Below, in pieces: positions 7,729 through 17,220 of a stretch of DNA of 64,000 nt. A program made the position numbers and the translations under genes. The stretch is from Bog-756 sp963769765 (GTDB lineage Bacteria > Actinomycetota > Acidimicrobiia > Acidimicrobiales > RAAP-2), in assembly GCA_963769765.1 (NCBI GenBank), contig CAVYNA010000003.1, positions 186,001 through 250,000 on the forward strand, given 5' to 3'. Every line of letters begins with the position of its first letter. Position 1 is the stretch's first letter. The notes under the pieces are model-generated. The model did no database searches. It had not been told where the DNA came from and was given only the letters and a program-made list of their open reading frames with translations.

Positions 7729-9927
7729 TCACACGGCGGTCGAAGGCCTTCTCGGCTCGCGGATCAGCTCGATCTCGGGCGGCAGACCCTCGATGGCGAC
7801 GCCGCCGGGCACGTCGCTCCCGACCTCGATCGTGACCCGCGACCCTGCGAGCGGGATCCCCTTGACCTTGAGGTAGCCGATCTCCTCGGGAAGGTTCGGA
7901 CAGAGCCAGGTCTTCTGATAGGGCACCCAAGGATCGAGCCGAAGCAGCGTGCGCAGGCAGAGCAACGGCGAGGCGGCGGACCACGCCTGCGGTGAGCACG
8001 AGGTGGGGTATCCCACGGGCACCGCGAGCTCCCTGCGGTCGAGGCCGCTGAAGAGCTCGGGGAGCCGGCCACCCTGCGCCGTCGCTGCGTCGAGCAGGGC
8101 GAGGATGAGTCGTTGTGCAGCCCCGTCGAAGCCGTACCGGGCGAGCCCGGCCGCCACGATCGCCGTGTCGTGTGGCCACACCGACCCGCAGTGGTAGCTG
8201 ATCGGGTTGTACCCGCCGTTATCGGTGGACAGCGTCCGCAGTCCCCACCCCGAGAACATGGCCGGCGAGACCAGCACCTCGGCCACCCGTCGCGCCTTGT
8301 CCTCGTCGACGATGCCGGTCCAGAGGCAGTGCCCGATGTTGGAGGTCAACGAGTCGATCGGTTGCTTGTCCCCATCGAGGCCGACCGCGAACCACCCCCG
8401 GTCCTCGAGCCAGAAGTCGCGGTTGAAGGCGGCCTTGAGCTTCGCGGCCTTCGCCCGGAACCGCTCGTAGGTGGACGTGTCACCGGCCTCGAACGCGAAG
8501 TGCGCCGTTGCGAGGTAGGCCCCGTACGTGTACGCCTGCACCTCGCACAGCGCGATGGGTGCCTGCGCCACCCGACCGTCCCGATAGCGGATCCCGTCCC
8601 AGCTGTCCTTCCAACCCTGGTTGGCGAGCCCGCGGTCGGTGGCCCGCCGGTACTCCACGTAGCCGTCCCCGTCCGAGTCGCCGAACTGCTCGATCCACTC
8701 GATCGCCCGGGCCGCGTTCGGGAGCAGCTCGTCCACGAGCTCGCGGGCCACACCCCACCTGCGCATCTCGCCGAGCAGCATCACGAACAGCGGCGTCGCA
8801 TCCGCGGTCCCGTAGTAGATGCTGCCGCCGCCGAGGGAGAGCGAACCGGCGTCCCCGAAGCGCATCTCGTGGAGGATCCGACCCGGCTCCTCCTCGTGAC
8901 GTGGATCGACGTCGCGACCCTGGAACCGGGCGAGCGTCTGGAGCACGCCCCGGGCGAGATCCGGATCGATCAGCAATGCCATCCACGCCGTGAGGAGCGA
9001 GTCACGCCCGAAGACCGTCATGAACCAGGGAGCACCCGCGGCCACGACCACGCGCTCGGGGTAGTCGGGATCGAAGATCCGCAGCGCGCCGAGATCCTCG
9101 GCGCTCCGAGCGATGATCTGCTTGAGACCAGGGTGGTCGGTCTCGACCTGCGGGACACGCTGTCGCCACTGCGCGAGGCGCTCGGTCGGCGTCGCCCGTT
9201 CGACCGGCTCTCCACAGCGGTACTTCGGAGCGATCGGCGTGTTGTCGACGATCGGCGCGACCTCGATGCAGGTCGACCACTCACCTCTCGCCGGGACGAT
9301 CGCCTCGTAGGTCACGAGATCCGGGCTCAGGACGGCCACCTCGGTGAGCCGGATCTCGACGCCGCGGGACACTCCCCCGCGCCGGTACGAATAGGTGATG
9401 CTCGCCGTGCCGACGTGGCCGTCCGTGTCGACGAGTGATGCTTGCGCCGGTTTCGTCTCGACCGACACCTCACCGGGGTGGGGTCCCTGCCCGACCCGTC
9501 CCTCCTTGACCGCGAAGAGATCGGCGAAGTCGCTCCCGACGAAGATCTCCACGGTGCACGACGTCGCCTCGTCGGCGAAGTTGCGGAGGGTGATCTCCTC
9601 GCGCATGCCCTGACCCACGTGCCGGGAGCGGAACACCATCAGCGTCGAGTCGGCGCGGCCCGGAGCCGGCAGGCACCTCGAGACGAACGTGGTCGAGAAG
9701 GGATCGCCGGCGACCGAGGTGAGCGGCTCGGTCCGGGTGCCGTCGACGAGCACCTCGAATCTCGAGAGGATCCGGGTGTCCCGGACGAAGAGGCCCTGGG
9801 CCGAGCCGAGGGACATGTCACCGCTACTGTCACTAAGGACGAAGGTCGACTCGTCGACCAGGGTGACCACGCCGGGTCCGGAGTTGATCTGGGCAACCGG
9901 TCCGGCGTAGTTCCAAGGGTCTGACAT
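7729..9927 (-). CDS. Glycogen debranching-type glycosidase
   Basis: A 732-residue protein with the glycogen-debranching N-terminal domain (about residues 15-215, 'GLFVRDTRILSRFEVLVDGTR'). It is followed by an (alpha/alpha)6 barrel of the amylo-alpha-1,6-glucosidase type. Barrel landmarks are 'APWFMTVFGRDSLLTAWMAL', 'YVEYRRATDRGLANQGWKDSWDGI', 'NIGHCLWTGIVDEDKA' and 'ISYHCGSVWPHDTAIVAAGL'. The acidic residues in 'QGWKDSWD' and the C-terminal 'PELFSGLDRRE' are candidate catalytic or sugar-binding positions. It probably acts on glucans or on compatible-solute glucosides in the cytosol. Start support: TACGGT (9934-9939) lies 6 nt before the ATG at 9927. Confidence 0.88.
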   Translation of the reverse strand: MSDPWNYAGPVAQINSGPGVVTLVDESTFVLSDSSGDMSLGSAQGLFVRDTRILSRFEVLVDGTRTEPLTSVAGDPFSTTFVSRCLPAPGRADSTLMVFRSRHVGQGMREEITLRNFADEATSCTVEIFVGSDFADLFAVKEGRVGQGPHPGEVSVETKPAQASLVDTDGHVGTASITYSYRRGGVSRGVEIRLTEVAVLSPDLVTYEAIVPARGEWSTCIEVAPIVDNTPIAPKYRCGEPVERATPTERLAQWRQRVPQVETDHPGLKQIIARSAEDLGALRIFDPDYPERVVVAAGAPWFMTVFGRDSLLTAWMALLIDPDLARGVLQTLARFQGRDVDPRHEEEPGRILHEMRFGDAGSLSLGGGSIYYGTADATPLFVMLLGEMRRWGVARELVDELLPNAARAIEWIEQFGDSDGDGYVEYRRATDRGLANQGWKDSWDGIRYRDGRVAQAPIALCEVQAYTYGAYLATAHFAFEAGDTSTYERFRAKAAKLKAAFNRDFWLEDRGWFAVGLDGDKQPIDSLTSNIGHCLWTGIVDEDKARRVAEVLVSPAMFSGWGLRTLSTDNGGYNPISYHCGSVWPHDTAIVAAGLARYGFDGAAQRLILALLDAATAQGGRLPELFSGLDRRELAVPVGYPTSCSPQAWSAASPLLCLRTLLRLDPWVPYQKTWLCPNLPEEIGYLKVKGIPLAGSRVTIEVGSDVPGGVAIEGLPPEIELIREPRRPSTAV

Positions 9928-9933
9928 GGCGTC

Positions 9934-9939
9934 ACCGTA
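9934..9939 (-). promoter_or_regulatory. Leaderless-type -10 (TACGGT)
   Basis: TACGGT on the minus strand, then 6 nt, then ATG at 9927. Confidence 0.55.
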
Positions 9940-9995
9940 CCGGCTGGCCTGGTGGGCGACGCGATCATCGCGGCTCCCAGGCCCTTCCTATTCTC

Positions 9996-10016
9996 ACTAC
10001 CGCCGTAGGAGAAATC
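9996..10016 (+). promoter_or_regulatory. Candidate SUF operator, copy 1
   Basis: ACTACC, CGCC, then GTAGGAGAAATC: a CTAC/GTAG palindrome followed by GAGAAATC. The same element, in the same orientation to its gene (16 of 21 positions identical), lies upstream of sufB. It overlaps the expected -35 region of the promoter at 10029. Confidence 0.55.
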
Positions 10017-10028
10017 ATCGAATTCGGG

Positions 10029-10034
10029 TAGGCT
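10029..10034 (+). promoter_or_regulatory. Leaderless-type -10 (TAGGCT) of the sufC-sufS-sufU unit
   Basis: TAGGCT, 6 nt, then GTG at 10041. It supports a start at 10041, although this gives SufC about 70 extra N-terminal residues. Confidence 0.5.
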
Positions 10035-10040
10035 CGCGTC

Positions 10041-10979
<939 letters not shown>

Positions 10980-10992
<13 letters not shown>

Positions 10993-12233
10993 ACCCCCGC
11001 CACCGGCTCGACGTCGCGACCCTCCGCAAGGACTTCCCGCTGCTCGCCCGCGAGGTGAACGGCCATCCGATCACCTATCTCGACTCCGCGGCATCTGCCC
11101 AGCGTCCCTTCCGGGTCCTTGACGCGATGCGGGACTACGACGAGACGACCCATGCGAACGTGCACCGCGGCGTGTACACGATCGCAGAAGAGGCGACCCG
11201 GCGGTTCGAGGCGGCCAGGGTCAACGTCGGCCGGTTCGTCGGCGCGCCCGATCCTGCTCGGGAGATCGTCTTCGCGAAGAACGCGACCGAATGCCTCAAC
11301 CTCGTCGCGCACAGCTGGGGGCGCAGTCGGCTCGGACGCGGTGACGCGGTCGTGCTCACGGAGATGGAGCACCACGCCAACATCGTCCCCTGGCACATGT
11401 TGGCAGCCGAGCTCGATCTCGAGTTGCGATGGATCCCGGTCGACGACGAGGGTCGGCTCGTGCTCGACGATCTCGAATCCCTCGTCGACGGCGCCAAGGT
11501 GGTCGCCGTCACGTGCATGTCCAACGTGCTCGGCACGCTCAATCCGGTGCCCCGCATCGCCGAAGTCGCACACGCAACAGGCGCGATCGTCGTCGCCGAC
11601 GGCGCACAGTCGGTGCCGCACCTGCCGACCGACGTCGGCGCGCTGGGTGTGGACTTTCTGGCGTTCAGTGCGCACAAGATGCTGGGACCGACCGGCATCG
11701 GCGTGCTGTGGGGCCGTGCCGAGCTCCTCGAGGAGCTTCCACCTTTCCTCGGCGGTGGCGAGATGATCCTGGACGTCCGCAAGGATGGGTTCATCCCCAA
11801 CGAGATCCCCTGGCGGTTCGAGGCCGGGACGCCACCGATCACCGAAGCGGTCGGTCTCGGCGCGGCGGTCGACTACCTGCGCGCCATCGGGATGGAGGAG
11901 GTCAGGGCGCACGAAGTCTCGCTGGTCGACTACGCGATGTCACGGCTTGCGGAGCGGTTCGGGTCCGATATCACGGTGTTCGGCCCTCGCGATCCTGAAG
12001 CTCGAGGCGGGGTGCTCTCCTTCGCCTACCGCGATCTCCATCCACACGACATCTCCCAGATCCTCGACCAGTACGGGGTGTGCGTCCGGGCCGGCCACCA
12101 CTGCGCGAAGCCGCTGATGCGGCGACTGGGCGTCTCCGCGACGGCGAGGGCCTCCTTCGCCCTCTACAACGACGAGTCCGACGTCGACACCCTCGTCGAA
12201 GCGATCGAGGCCGCGGGGGCGTTCTTCGCGTGA
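10980..12233 (+). CDS. sufS: Cysteine desulfurase SufS
   Basis: A PLP-dependent group II cysteine desulfurase that supplies persulfide sulfur for Fe-S cluster assembly, 417 residues from a GTG at 10980 (GGAGGGG about 9 nt upstream). 'TEMEHHANIVPWH' (about 128-139) stacks on the cofactor. 'VVADGAQSVPH' holds the PLP-nitrogen Asp, 'FSAHKMLGPTG' has the Schiff-base Lys (K233), and 'RAGHHCAKPL' carries the catalytic Cys (C375) in the short-loop context of SufS. The start lies inside the end of sufC, and sufU follows after 118 bp. This places it with a sulfur acceptor, as in Gram-positive SUF operons. Confidence 0.95.
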
Positions 12234-12256
12234 GCCCCGACCGGTACGCTGAGCGG

Positions 12257-12355
12257 GTGGGCTCCTGCCATCCAACCGCCTCGCCCTGCCGTCCGGTGGG
12301 ATCCGTGCACGACCCTGTCTCGGAGGCGTCCGCCGGGCAGCTCGCGTCACGATGA
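12257..12355 (+). CDS. Candidate 32-codon leaderless ORF overlapping sufU
   Basis: TACGCT (12245-12250), 6 nt, then a GTG at 12257 opens a 32-codon frame. Its TGA (12353-12355) overlaps the ATG of sufU in an ATGA arrangement. The peptide begins 'MGSCHPTASPC' and has Cys at positions 4 and 11. It could be a short regulatory or coupling ORF for sufU, or the hexamer could simply be an internal promoter. No homology is recognised. Confidence 0.35.
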   Translation: MGSCHPTASPCRPVGSVHDPVSEASAGQLASR

Positions 12356-13020
12356 CCGGGCTCGAAGACCTCTATCGGGAGATCATCCTCGATCACTACC
12401 GCTCGCCGCGGAACCGCGGGGAACTGGAGTCGCCGCCTGCCACCCGCGCGGAGGGGTTCAACCCGCTCTGCGGTGACGAAGTCGTTGTCACGCTGACGCT
12501 CGACGACGACGTGATCTCGGACATCAGGATCGGGGGCACGGGCTGCTCGATCAGCCAGTCGTCAGCCTCGCTGATGTCTGCGGCGGTGAAGGGCAAGTCG
12601 ATCGATGAAGCACGCGACCTGATCAGGACCTTCAAAGGCATGATGTCGATCCACGAGTCGACGCTGCCGGCCTCCAACGGGTCCGGTGGCGATGACTCCA
12701 GCCGCCGCGGTTCGGCGAGCCGCGGTGGGTCGCGTGCAGGGGGTGGCGGCTCGGGTGGCGGCTCGGGTGGCGGCTCGGGTGGCGGCTCGGGTGGCGGCTC
12801 GGGTGGCGGCTCGGATGGCGGCGGTGACGGCCCGATGGACCAAGATGACGGGAGCACCGTCGAGCTCATCGAGCCCGAGCCGATCGACATCGATGCGCTC
12901 GGTGAGCTCGCAGCACTGCAGGGCGTGGTCAAGTTTCCCGTGCGCATCAAGTGCGCGACGCTCAGCTGGAACACCCTCGCGCAAGGTCTGGACGAGCGGG
13001 AGCGTCAGAGCTCGGACTGA
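12352..13020 (+). CDS. sufU: SufU sulfur-transfer protein with a Gly/Ser linker insertion
   Basis: SufU is the zinc-bound partner that takes persulfide from SufS. Ligands are present: C40 in 'FNPLCGDE', D42, C65 in 'GGTGCSISQ' and C201 in 'RIKCATLSW'. The family is usually about 150 residues; this one is 222. The extra 65 or so residues lie between the helix ending 'MMSIHES' and 'IDIDALGELAALQGVVKFP'. They form a polar linker whose core is a 12-bp tandem repeat encoding Gly-Gly-Gly-Ser. All metal ligands lie outside the linker, so activity is probably kept. The ATG overlaps the small upstream ORF by 4 nt. Last gene of the sufC-sufS-sufU unit. Confidence 0.92.
   Translation: MTGLEDLYREIILDHYRSPRNRGELESPPATRAEGFNPLCGDEVVVTLTLDDDVISDIRIGGTGCSISQSSASLMSAAVKGKSIDEARDLIRTFKGMMSIHESTLPASNGSGGDDSSRRGSASRGGSRAGGGGSGGGSGGGSGGGSGGGSGGGSDGGGDGPMDQDDGSTVELIEPEPIDIDALGELAALQGVVKFPVRIKCATLSWNTLAQGLDERERQSSD
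12741..12822 (+). repeat. 12-bp tandem repeat encoding Gly/Ser linker in SufU
   Basis: About six copies of GGTGGCGGCTCG in frame, giving repeated Gly-Gly-Gly-Ser. Copy number is likely to vary between strains. Confidence 0.9.
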
Positions 13021-13031
13021 AGGTCCGGTGC

Positions 13032-14549
13032 TCAGCAGGTCGTCGGGTCGTAGTCGGTCTCGACCGTGGTGGTCGTGTCCGACGACGCAGACGTCGGGGG
13101 TGTCGTCCCGCTTCCGAACGACGGTGCAGTCGACGTCGTTGTCGGCACCACTCCGTACGGACCGGGCGGAGGCGTGAACGCAGGTCCGGGTGCTCCTCCG
13201 AGAAATTGCTTGATGACCTGGAGTGCCTGTGGCTCCTGGACGTAGAGCACCGAACCGAGTGATGAGAAATCCGAGGAGTACGCCGAGTAGGTGGGCAAGG
13301 TGGCCGTCGCGAGCGAGGATGACGAGAACGTGTGGAACTCGCGGGCCAGACTGATCAGGTCCGAGACGGAGAAGGTCGAGTCCACTGTCACGCCTTGGAC
13401 CACTGAACCGATGAAGGCGTTGAGCGTGAGCGGGTTGTACTGGCTCTTGGCCTGGTTGATCAACGCTTTCAAGAAGGCGTTCTGCCGTTGGATCCGGCCG
13501 AAGTCGCTCGTGGGGTCGTACTGCCAGTAGCCGTTCTTGAAGTACTGGTAGTGCCGGCTGCGTGCGACGGCGAGGGAATAGCCGCCGTTCAGGTGCTGGC
13601 ACCCGGCCTGGACGTTGAGTCCGGTGTACGTGTCCCTCGCCGGGTACGGGAAGCTGAGGTTGATCCCGCCGATGGCATCGACGGCCCCCCGGAATCCTTC
13701 GAAGTCGATCTGCACGGTGTGGGCGATCGGGATGCCGAAATTGGCCTCGATGGTCTGCACCAGTTGGTCCGGGCCGGTGTTGTAGGTGGCGTTGATCCGG
13801 TTGTAGTGCCCGATCACGTTGGTCTCCCCCGCAACCGTGATCATCGTGTCGCGCGGGATGGAGAGCACGCTCGCCTGCCCGGTCGCCGGGACGATGTGGA
13901 CGATCTTGACGACGTCGCTCCGCTGACCGCCGTAGTCAGCCGTGCTCCCGAAGTGAGAGGTCTCAGAAGCGCTCACGTTGGCTCGCGAGTCCGAGCCGAT
14001 CAGGAGCACGTTGAAGGGCTGACCCTCGGGCGCCTTCGTCAGGTGCTTCACGTTCACCTTGGTGATCTGACCGAATCGGTACTGGAGATAGCCGTAGCCG
14101 GACGCCACTGCGATCAGGGCCAGTCCCACGACGACGACCCCGCCGAGCAGGACCCGGTCCAACCAGCTCCGTCTCTTCTTCCGACGCTTCTTCTGCTTTC
14201 GTCGGTCGCGACGGGAGGCAGGCGTGCCGGACATTTCGGCCGCGGCTCCTGCTCCTGCTACTGCTCCTGATCCTGCTCCGGCCGTCAGGATGCCGGCCGC
14301 AGTGGCCGCAGTGGCCGCAGTGGCCGCGGCGGCCGCCTTCCGGTCCTTCCGGCTCACCCGTGAGCCCGTGCGCGAACCCGACGATGCCCGCCGATTCGGA
14401 TCCTGACCCGGATCGCCACGAGTGCCGCCCGGAGAAATCGGACCCGCAGCGTCGTCCGCCCGATCGGGCGTTCTCCCTGACGTTCCCCGAGATCTGCCGT
14501 TGCGCGGTGCGCTGTGTGCGCCCCCCCGCCGGCGATCTCGACGAGCCAT
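13032..14549 (-). CDS. LytR-CpsA-Psr (LCP) family cell-wall glycopolymer ligase
   Basis: A 505-residue LCP protein; these membrane enzymes attach teichoic-acid-like polymers or arabinogalactan to peptidoglycan. The start at 14549 is supported by TAGCGT exactly 6 nt upstream. The cytosolic N-terminus (about 125 residues) is very basic with an Ala/Thr tract and ends in 'RRDRRKQKKRRKKRRSW'. One transmembrane helix follows ('VLLGGVVVVGLALIAVASGYG'), then the LCP domain with 'FNVLLIGSDSRA', 'RSDVVKIVHIVPATGQASVLSIPRDT' and 'NRINATYNTG', including the Arg/Asp set that binds the pyrophosphate lipid. The tail is Pro/Thr/Ser-rich, as expected for a wall-facing end. It converges on sufU with an 11-bp gap. 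Confidence 0.9.
   Translation of the reverse strand: MARRDRRRGGAHSAPRNGRSRGTSGRTPDRADDAAGPISPGGTRGDPGQDPNRRASSGSRTGSRVSRKDRKAAAAATAATAATAAGILTAGAGSGAVAGAGAAAEMSGTPASRRDRRKQKKRRKKRRSWLDRVLLGGVVVVGLALIAVASGYGYLQYRFGQITKVNVKHLTKAPEGQPFNVLLIGSDSRANVSASETSHFGSTADYGGQRSDVVKIVHIVPATGQASVLSIPRDTMITVAGETNVIGHYNRINATYNTGPDQLVQTIEANFGIPIAHTVQIDFEGFRGAVDAIGGINLSFPYPARDTYTGLNVQAGCQHLNGGYSLAVARSRHYQYFKNGYWQYDPTSDFGRIQRQNAFLKALINQAKSQYNPLTLNAFIGSVVQGVTVDSTFSVSDLISLAREFHTFSSSSLATATLPTYSAYSSDFSSLGSVLYVQEPQALQVIKQFLGGAPGPAFTPPPGPYGVVPTTTSTAPSFGSGTTPPTSASSDTTTTVETDYDPTTC
14299..14336 (-). repeat. 9-bp tandem repeat in LCP gene
   Basis: About four copies of GTGGCCGCA (plus-strand reading) encode the Ala-Ala-Thr tract of the cytosolic tail. 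Confidence 0.75.
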
Positions 14550-14555
14550 GGTCAA

Positions 14556-14561
14556 ACGCTA
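14556..14561 (-). promoter_or_regulatory. Leaderless-type -10 (TAGCGT)
   Basis: TAGCGT on the minus strand, 6 nt, then the ATG at 14549. Confidence 0.6.
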
Positions 14562-14707
14562 GCAATCGCGAACACGGATGACGCGGCTGGTCGACACGTG
14601 GACGCCGAGTCGGAGCCAGCTCGCGCCGGTACCGTTCGGCACCACCGCAGTGACCGTCTGCGCCCTCGCGGACACGTCCTCGGAGGGTTTCGCGTGGACC
14701 CCGGCCC

Positions 14708-15454
14708 TCAGAGGTAGGCCGCGTAGCCGGTCCGGTCCACCACTTCCGCCAGCTCCCGGTCGCCCGTGGCGACGACCCGGCCCTGCGAAAGCACGTGCAC
14801 CGTGTCGGGCAGCAACACGTCGAGCAGCCGCTTGAAATGGGTGATCGCCAGGACTCCGAGCTGCCACTCCGTCGTCGCTTCCTGGACACGCCGTCCGACG
14901 GCCGCGAGTGCATCGAAGTCGAGCCCGGTGTCGACCTCGTCGAGTACGGCGAACCGGGGACGGAGGACACCCATCTGGAGGATCTCGTTCCGTTTGCGCT
15001 CGCCCCCCGATAGGTCGACATTCAAGGGACGATCGAGGAACCGCTCGTCGAACCCGATCCGGCGTGCCTCTGTGTGCAGGCTCTCCCCGATCCCGTCCGT
15101 CCGGTCAGCGATCTCGCCGTCCGGGATCCTCGGCCGCGCGGCGGTCAGAGAATCGACGAGGGAGACGCCAGGCACCTCGATGGGGTGCTGCATACCGAGG
15201 AAGAGCCCTGCCCGCGCGCGCTGCCAGACCGGAAGTGCGAGAAGGTCGACACCGTCGAGCGTGACGGATCCGCCGAGGACCTCGTAGCCGGGACGTCCCA
15301 TCAGCACGTGCGCCAAGGTGCTCTTGCCGGAACCGTTCGGACCCATGACGGCGTGCACCTCACCGCTGCGAACGGTGAGCGTCAATCCCCGGAGGATCTC
15401 GCGTCCGGCGATGCCGGCACGGAGGTCCTCGATGCGGAGCTCGCCGGTGCTCAC
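14708..15454 (-). CDS. sufC: Fe-S assembly ATPase SufC, second copy
   Basis: A complete 248-residue SufC: Walker A 'MGPNGSGKST', Q-loop 'GLFLGMQHPIEVPGV', signature 'LSGGERKRNEI', Walker B 'RFAVLDEVDTGLDFD' and H-loop 'VLAITHFKRLL'. The GTG at 15454 overlaps the stop of the Rieske gene as GTGA, so it is the third gene of a sufD-Rieske-sufC unit. It differs clearly from the copy at 10041-10992 (for example 'EVDTGLDFD' against 'ETDSGLDVD'), so this is not a recent duplication. As this copy has no frameshift and sits beside sufD, it is the better candidate for the working scaffold ATPase. The pairing is inferred from context. Confidence 0.92.
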   Translation of the reverse strand: MSTGELRIEDLRAGIAGREILRGLTLTVRSGEVHAVMGPNGSGKSTLAHVLMGRPGYEVLGGSVTLDGVDLLALPVWQRARAGLFLGMQHPIEVPGVSLVDSLTAARPRIPDGEIADRTDGIGESLHTEARRIGFDERFLDRPLNVDLSGGERKRNEILQMGVLRPRFAVLDEVDTGLDFDALAAVGRRVQEATTEWQLGVLAITHFKRLLDVLLPDTVHVLSQGRVVATGDRELAEVVDRTGYAAYL

Positions 15455-15867
15455 GGTACGACCACCGAGACATCGACGTCGGACACGACGAGCTCGTAGA
15501 CGTCCACCGGCTTGGTGGCCGGCAGCGAGCACGGCTCGCCGGACCGCAGGTCGAAGGTCGAACCGTGCTTCGCGCACTCGATCTCGCACTCGTCGGACAA
15601 CACCTCACCGTCAGCCAGCGAATAGTCCTCGTGACTGCACCGGTCACCAATCGCGAAGAAGTCGTCACCGACCCGAACGAGTGCGATCCGCAGGCCGGCG
15701 ACGTCGAACCGACGGGCGGTGCCGGCTCCGAGCTCGTCGAGCCCACAGAGCTTCACGGTCCGACCGCTGTCACGTGGCTTGCCGTCCGACGGAACGTCCG
15801 CGGCGCGCGCGGCGCCCGCGGCGCGCTCGGCGCCTCCGGTCTCCGTGCCGCCCATGCGCTCAGCCAT
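15451..15867 (-). CDS. Rieske [2Fe-2S] ferredoxin of the SUF unit
   Basis: A 138-residue Rieske-type ferredoxin, like the small 'non-haem iron oxygenase ferredoxin subunit' coded between sufD and sufC in many actinobacteria. Cluster ligands are C77 and H79 in 'DRCSHEDY' and C98 and H101 in 'ECAKHGSTFD'. There is no transmembrane segment. The first 35 residues are an Ala/Gly-rich extension, and a start further in is possible. The ATG overlaps the end of sufD by 8 nt and the stop overlaps sufC by 4 nt, so translation is coupled on both sides. Its exact role is unproven; electron supply to assembly or to a client is the usual suggestion. Confidence 0.9.
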   Translation of the reverse strand: MAERMGGTETGGAERAAGAARAADVPSDGKPRDSGRTVKLCGLDELGAGTARRFDVAGLRIALVRVGDDFFAIGDRCSHEDYSLADGEVLSDECEIECAKHGSTFDLRSGEPCSLPATKPVDVYELVVSDVDVSVVVP

Positions 15868-17203
15868 GGAGCACCCCGATCCGGTCGGCGAGCTTGACCC
15901 TCACGAACTCGCGGGCGCCCGCGATCGGGATCTGGTCGGCGATGCTGTTGAAGAAGCCCGACACGATGAGCTGTTCAGCCTCCTCCGGTTCGATGCCACG
16001 CGATTCGAGGTAGTACCGCTGGTCCTCGTCGATGGGTCCGACCGTCGAGGCGTGGCTACACCGGACGTCGTTCTCCTCGATATCGAGGTTCGGCACCGAG
16101 TCGGCGTGGGCACCCTCATCGAGAACGAGATTGCGGTTGGTCTGCATCGCATCGGACCGCACCGCGCCGCGCCGCACCCGGATGAGCCCGCTGTAGACCG
16201 AGTGGGACTGCTCGGCGACCGCGCCCATGAAGACGAGATCGCTGGTCGTCCTCGGTGCGAGGTGGTCCTGCAAGGTGCGGAAATCGAGCATCTGGTCGTC
16301 CCGGCCCACGTAGGCGGCCCGAAGCACGCTCGATCCACCCTCTCCTTGGAGGGCCGAGTCGGTCCGCAGCCGCGCATAGCCGCCGCCAAGGGAGACGGCG
16401 AAGCTCGAGAGGGTGGCACCGGCCCCGATCGCGCTCGCGTGGTGCGCGAGCTGCCAGGTCTTCGGTCCGAGCGCCTGGATGCTCACAAAGGAAAGCGACG
16501 CGCCATCGTCGACTGCCAACTCCGTCACCGGGACCACCAACTGCTCCTCCGGTGCGTGGCTGGGGCCGATGCCGTTGATCGATTCGTCGGCGAGGAATCC
16601 GGCACCCGCCTCGACGACGAACTCGACCACCTCGATGGTCGACCCCGAGCATGCGTGGATCACGGTTCGCGGGAACACGGCAGCTCCGGCGCCACCGGAG
16701 ACCAGATGCACGATCACCACCGGATCCTCGATCACCTTTTCCCGCTGCACCTCCACCACGACGGGATCGATGACGAAGGCGTCGTTGAGCGCCACGAAGT
16801 CCCGCGGTGCGTCGGCGACCGAACCGAGCATCGGCTCGACCTCGTCCGTCTCGGCGATCCGACCGACCCTGAGGATCTCATCACCGAGCTCCGACGCGAC
16901 CGTTGCCAGCGCTCCGTCGATCGTGACGACGAGGGCGGCGCGCGCGCCGAGCTCGCTCACGAGGGAGTGGACACGATCGGAGGGGGAGGGGCCGGGACGT
17001 CCCCCGCCGTGAGACGACGAGGTATCAGCCGGGCTGAACCGATCGAGATCGAGCTGATCGATCCGGCTGTACCGCCAGACCTCGTCCTTCTCCGTCGGTC
17101 TCGGCGCCGAAAGGAACACCTCGGCAGCGGCCGATCGACGACGCCGGAGCCACTCCGGCCCGGGGATGGCGACAGCGGAAGCAACGGTGAACGGGGTCAG
17201 CAG
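15860..17203 (-). CDS. sufD: Fe-S scaffold protein SufD
   Basis: SufD, partner of SufB and SufC in the scaffold. The N-terminus reads 'PGPEWLRRRRSAAAEVF' and then 'EVWRYSRIDQLDLDRF', typical of actinobacterial SufD. The C-terminal beta-helix has 'ILRAAYVGRDDQMLDFRTLQDHLAPRTTSDL' and 'CSHASTVGPIDEDQRYYLESRGI' with the conserved Cys-Ser-His and Arg-Gly-Ile/Leu segments. No ATG, GTG or TTG starts the conserved region. The best candidates are two adjacent CTG codons (17198-17203) just after AGAGGA; a GTG about 17270 would read through a strong hairpin. It heads the sufD-Rieske-sufC unit and is divergent from the enoyl-CoA hydratase gene. Confidence 0.88.
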   Translation of the reverse strand: MLTPFTVASAVAIPGPEWLRRRRSAAAEVFLSAPRPTEKDEVWRYSRIDQLDLDRFSPADTSSSHGGGRPGPSPSDRVHSLVSELGARAALVVTIDGALATVASELGDEILRVGRIAETDEVEPMLGSVADAPRDFVALNDAFVIDPVVVEVQREKVIEDPVVIVHLVSGGAGAAVFPRTVIHACSGSTIEVVEFVVEAGAGFLADESINGIGPSHAPEEQLVVPVTELAVDDGASLSFVSIQALGPKTWQLAHHASAIGAGATLSSFAVSLGGGYARLRTDSALQGEGGSSVLRAAYVGRDDQMLDFRTLQDHLAPRTTSDLVFMGAVAEQSHSVYSGLIRVRRGAVRSDAMQTNRNLVLDEGAHADSVPNLDIEENDVRCSHASTVGPIDEDQRYYLESRGIEPEEAEQLIVSGFFNSIADQIPIAGAREFVRVKLADRIGVLHG

Positions 17204-17220
17204 GAAGATCCTCTCGCGGA

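Noticed and set aside
8113..9438. 441-codon plus-strand frame
   Set aside because: Antisense to the glycogen debranching-type gene; composition is Arg/Asp/Val-rich as expected for a GC-rich shadow frame, with no family features.
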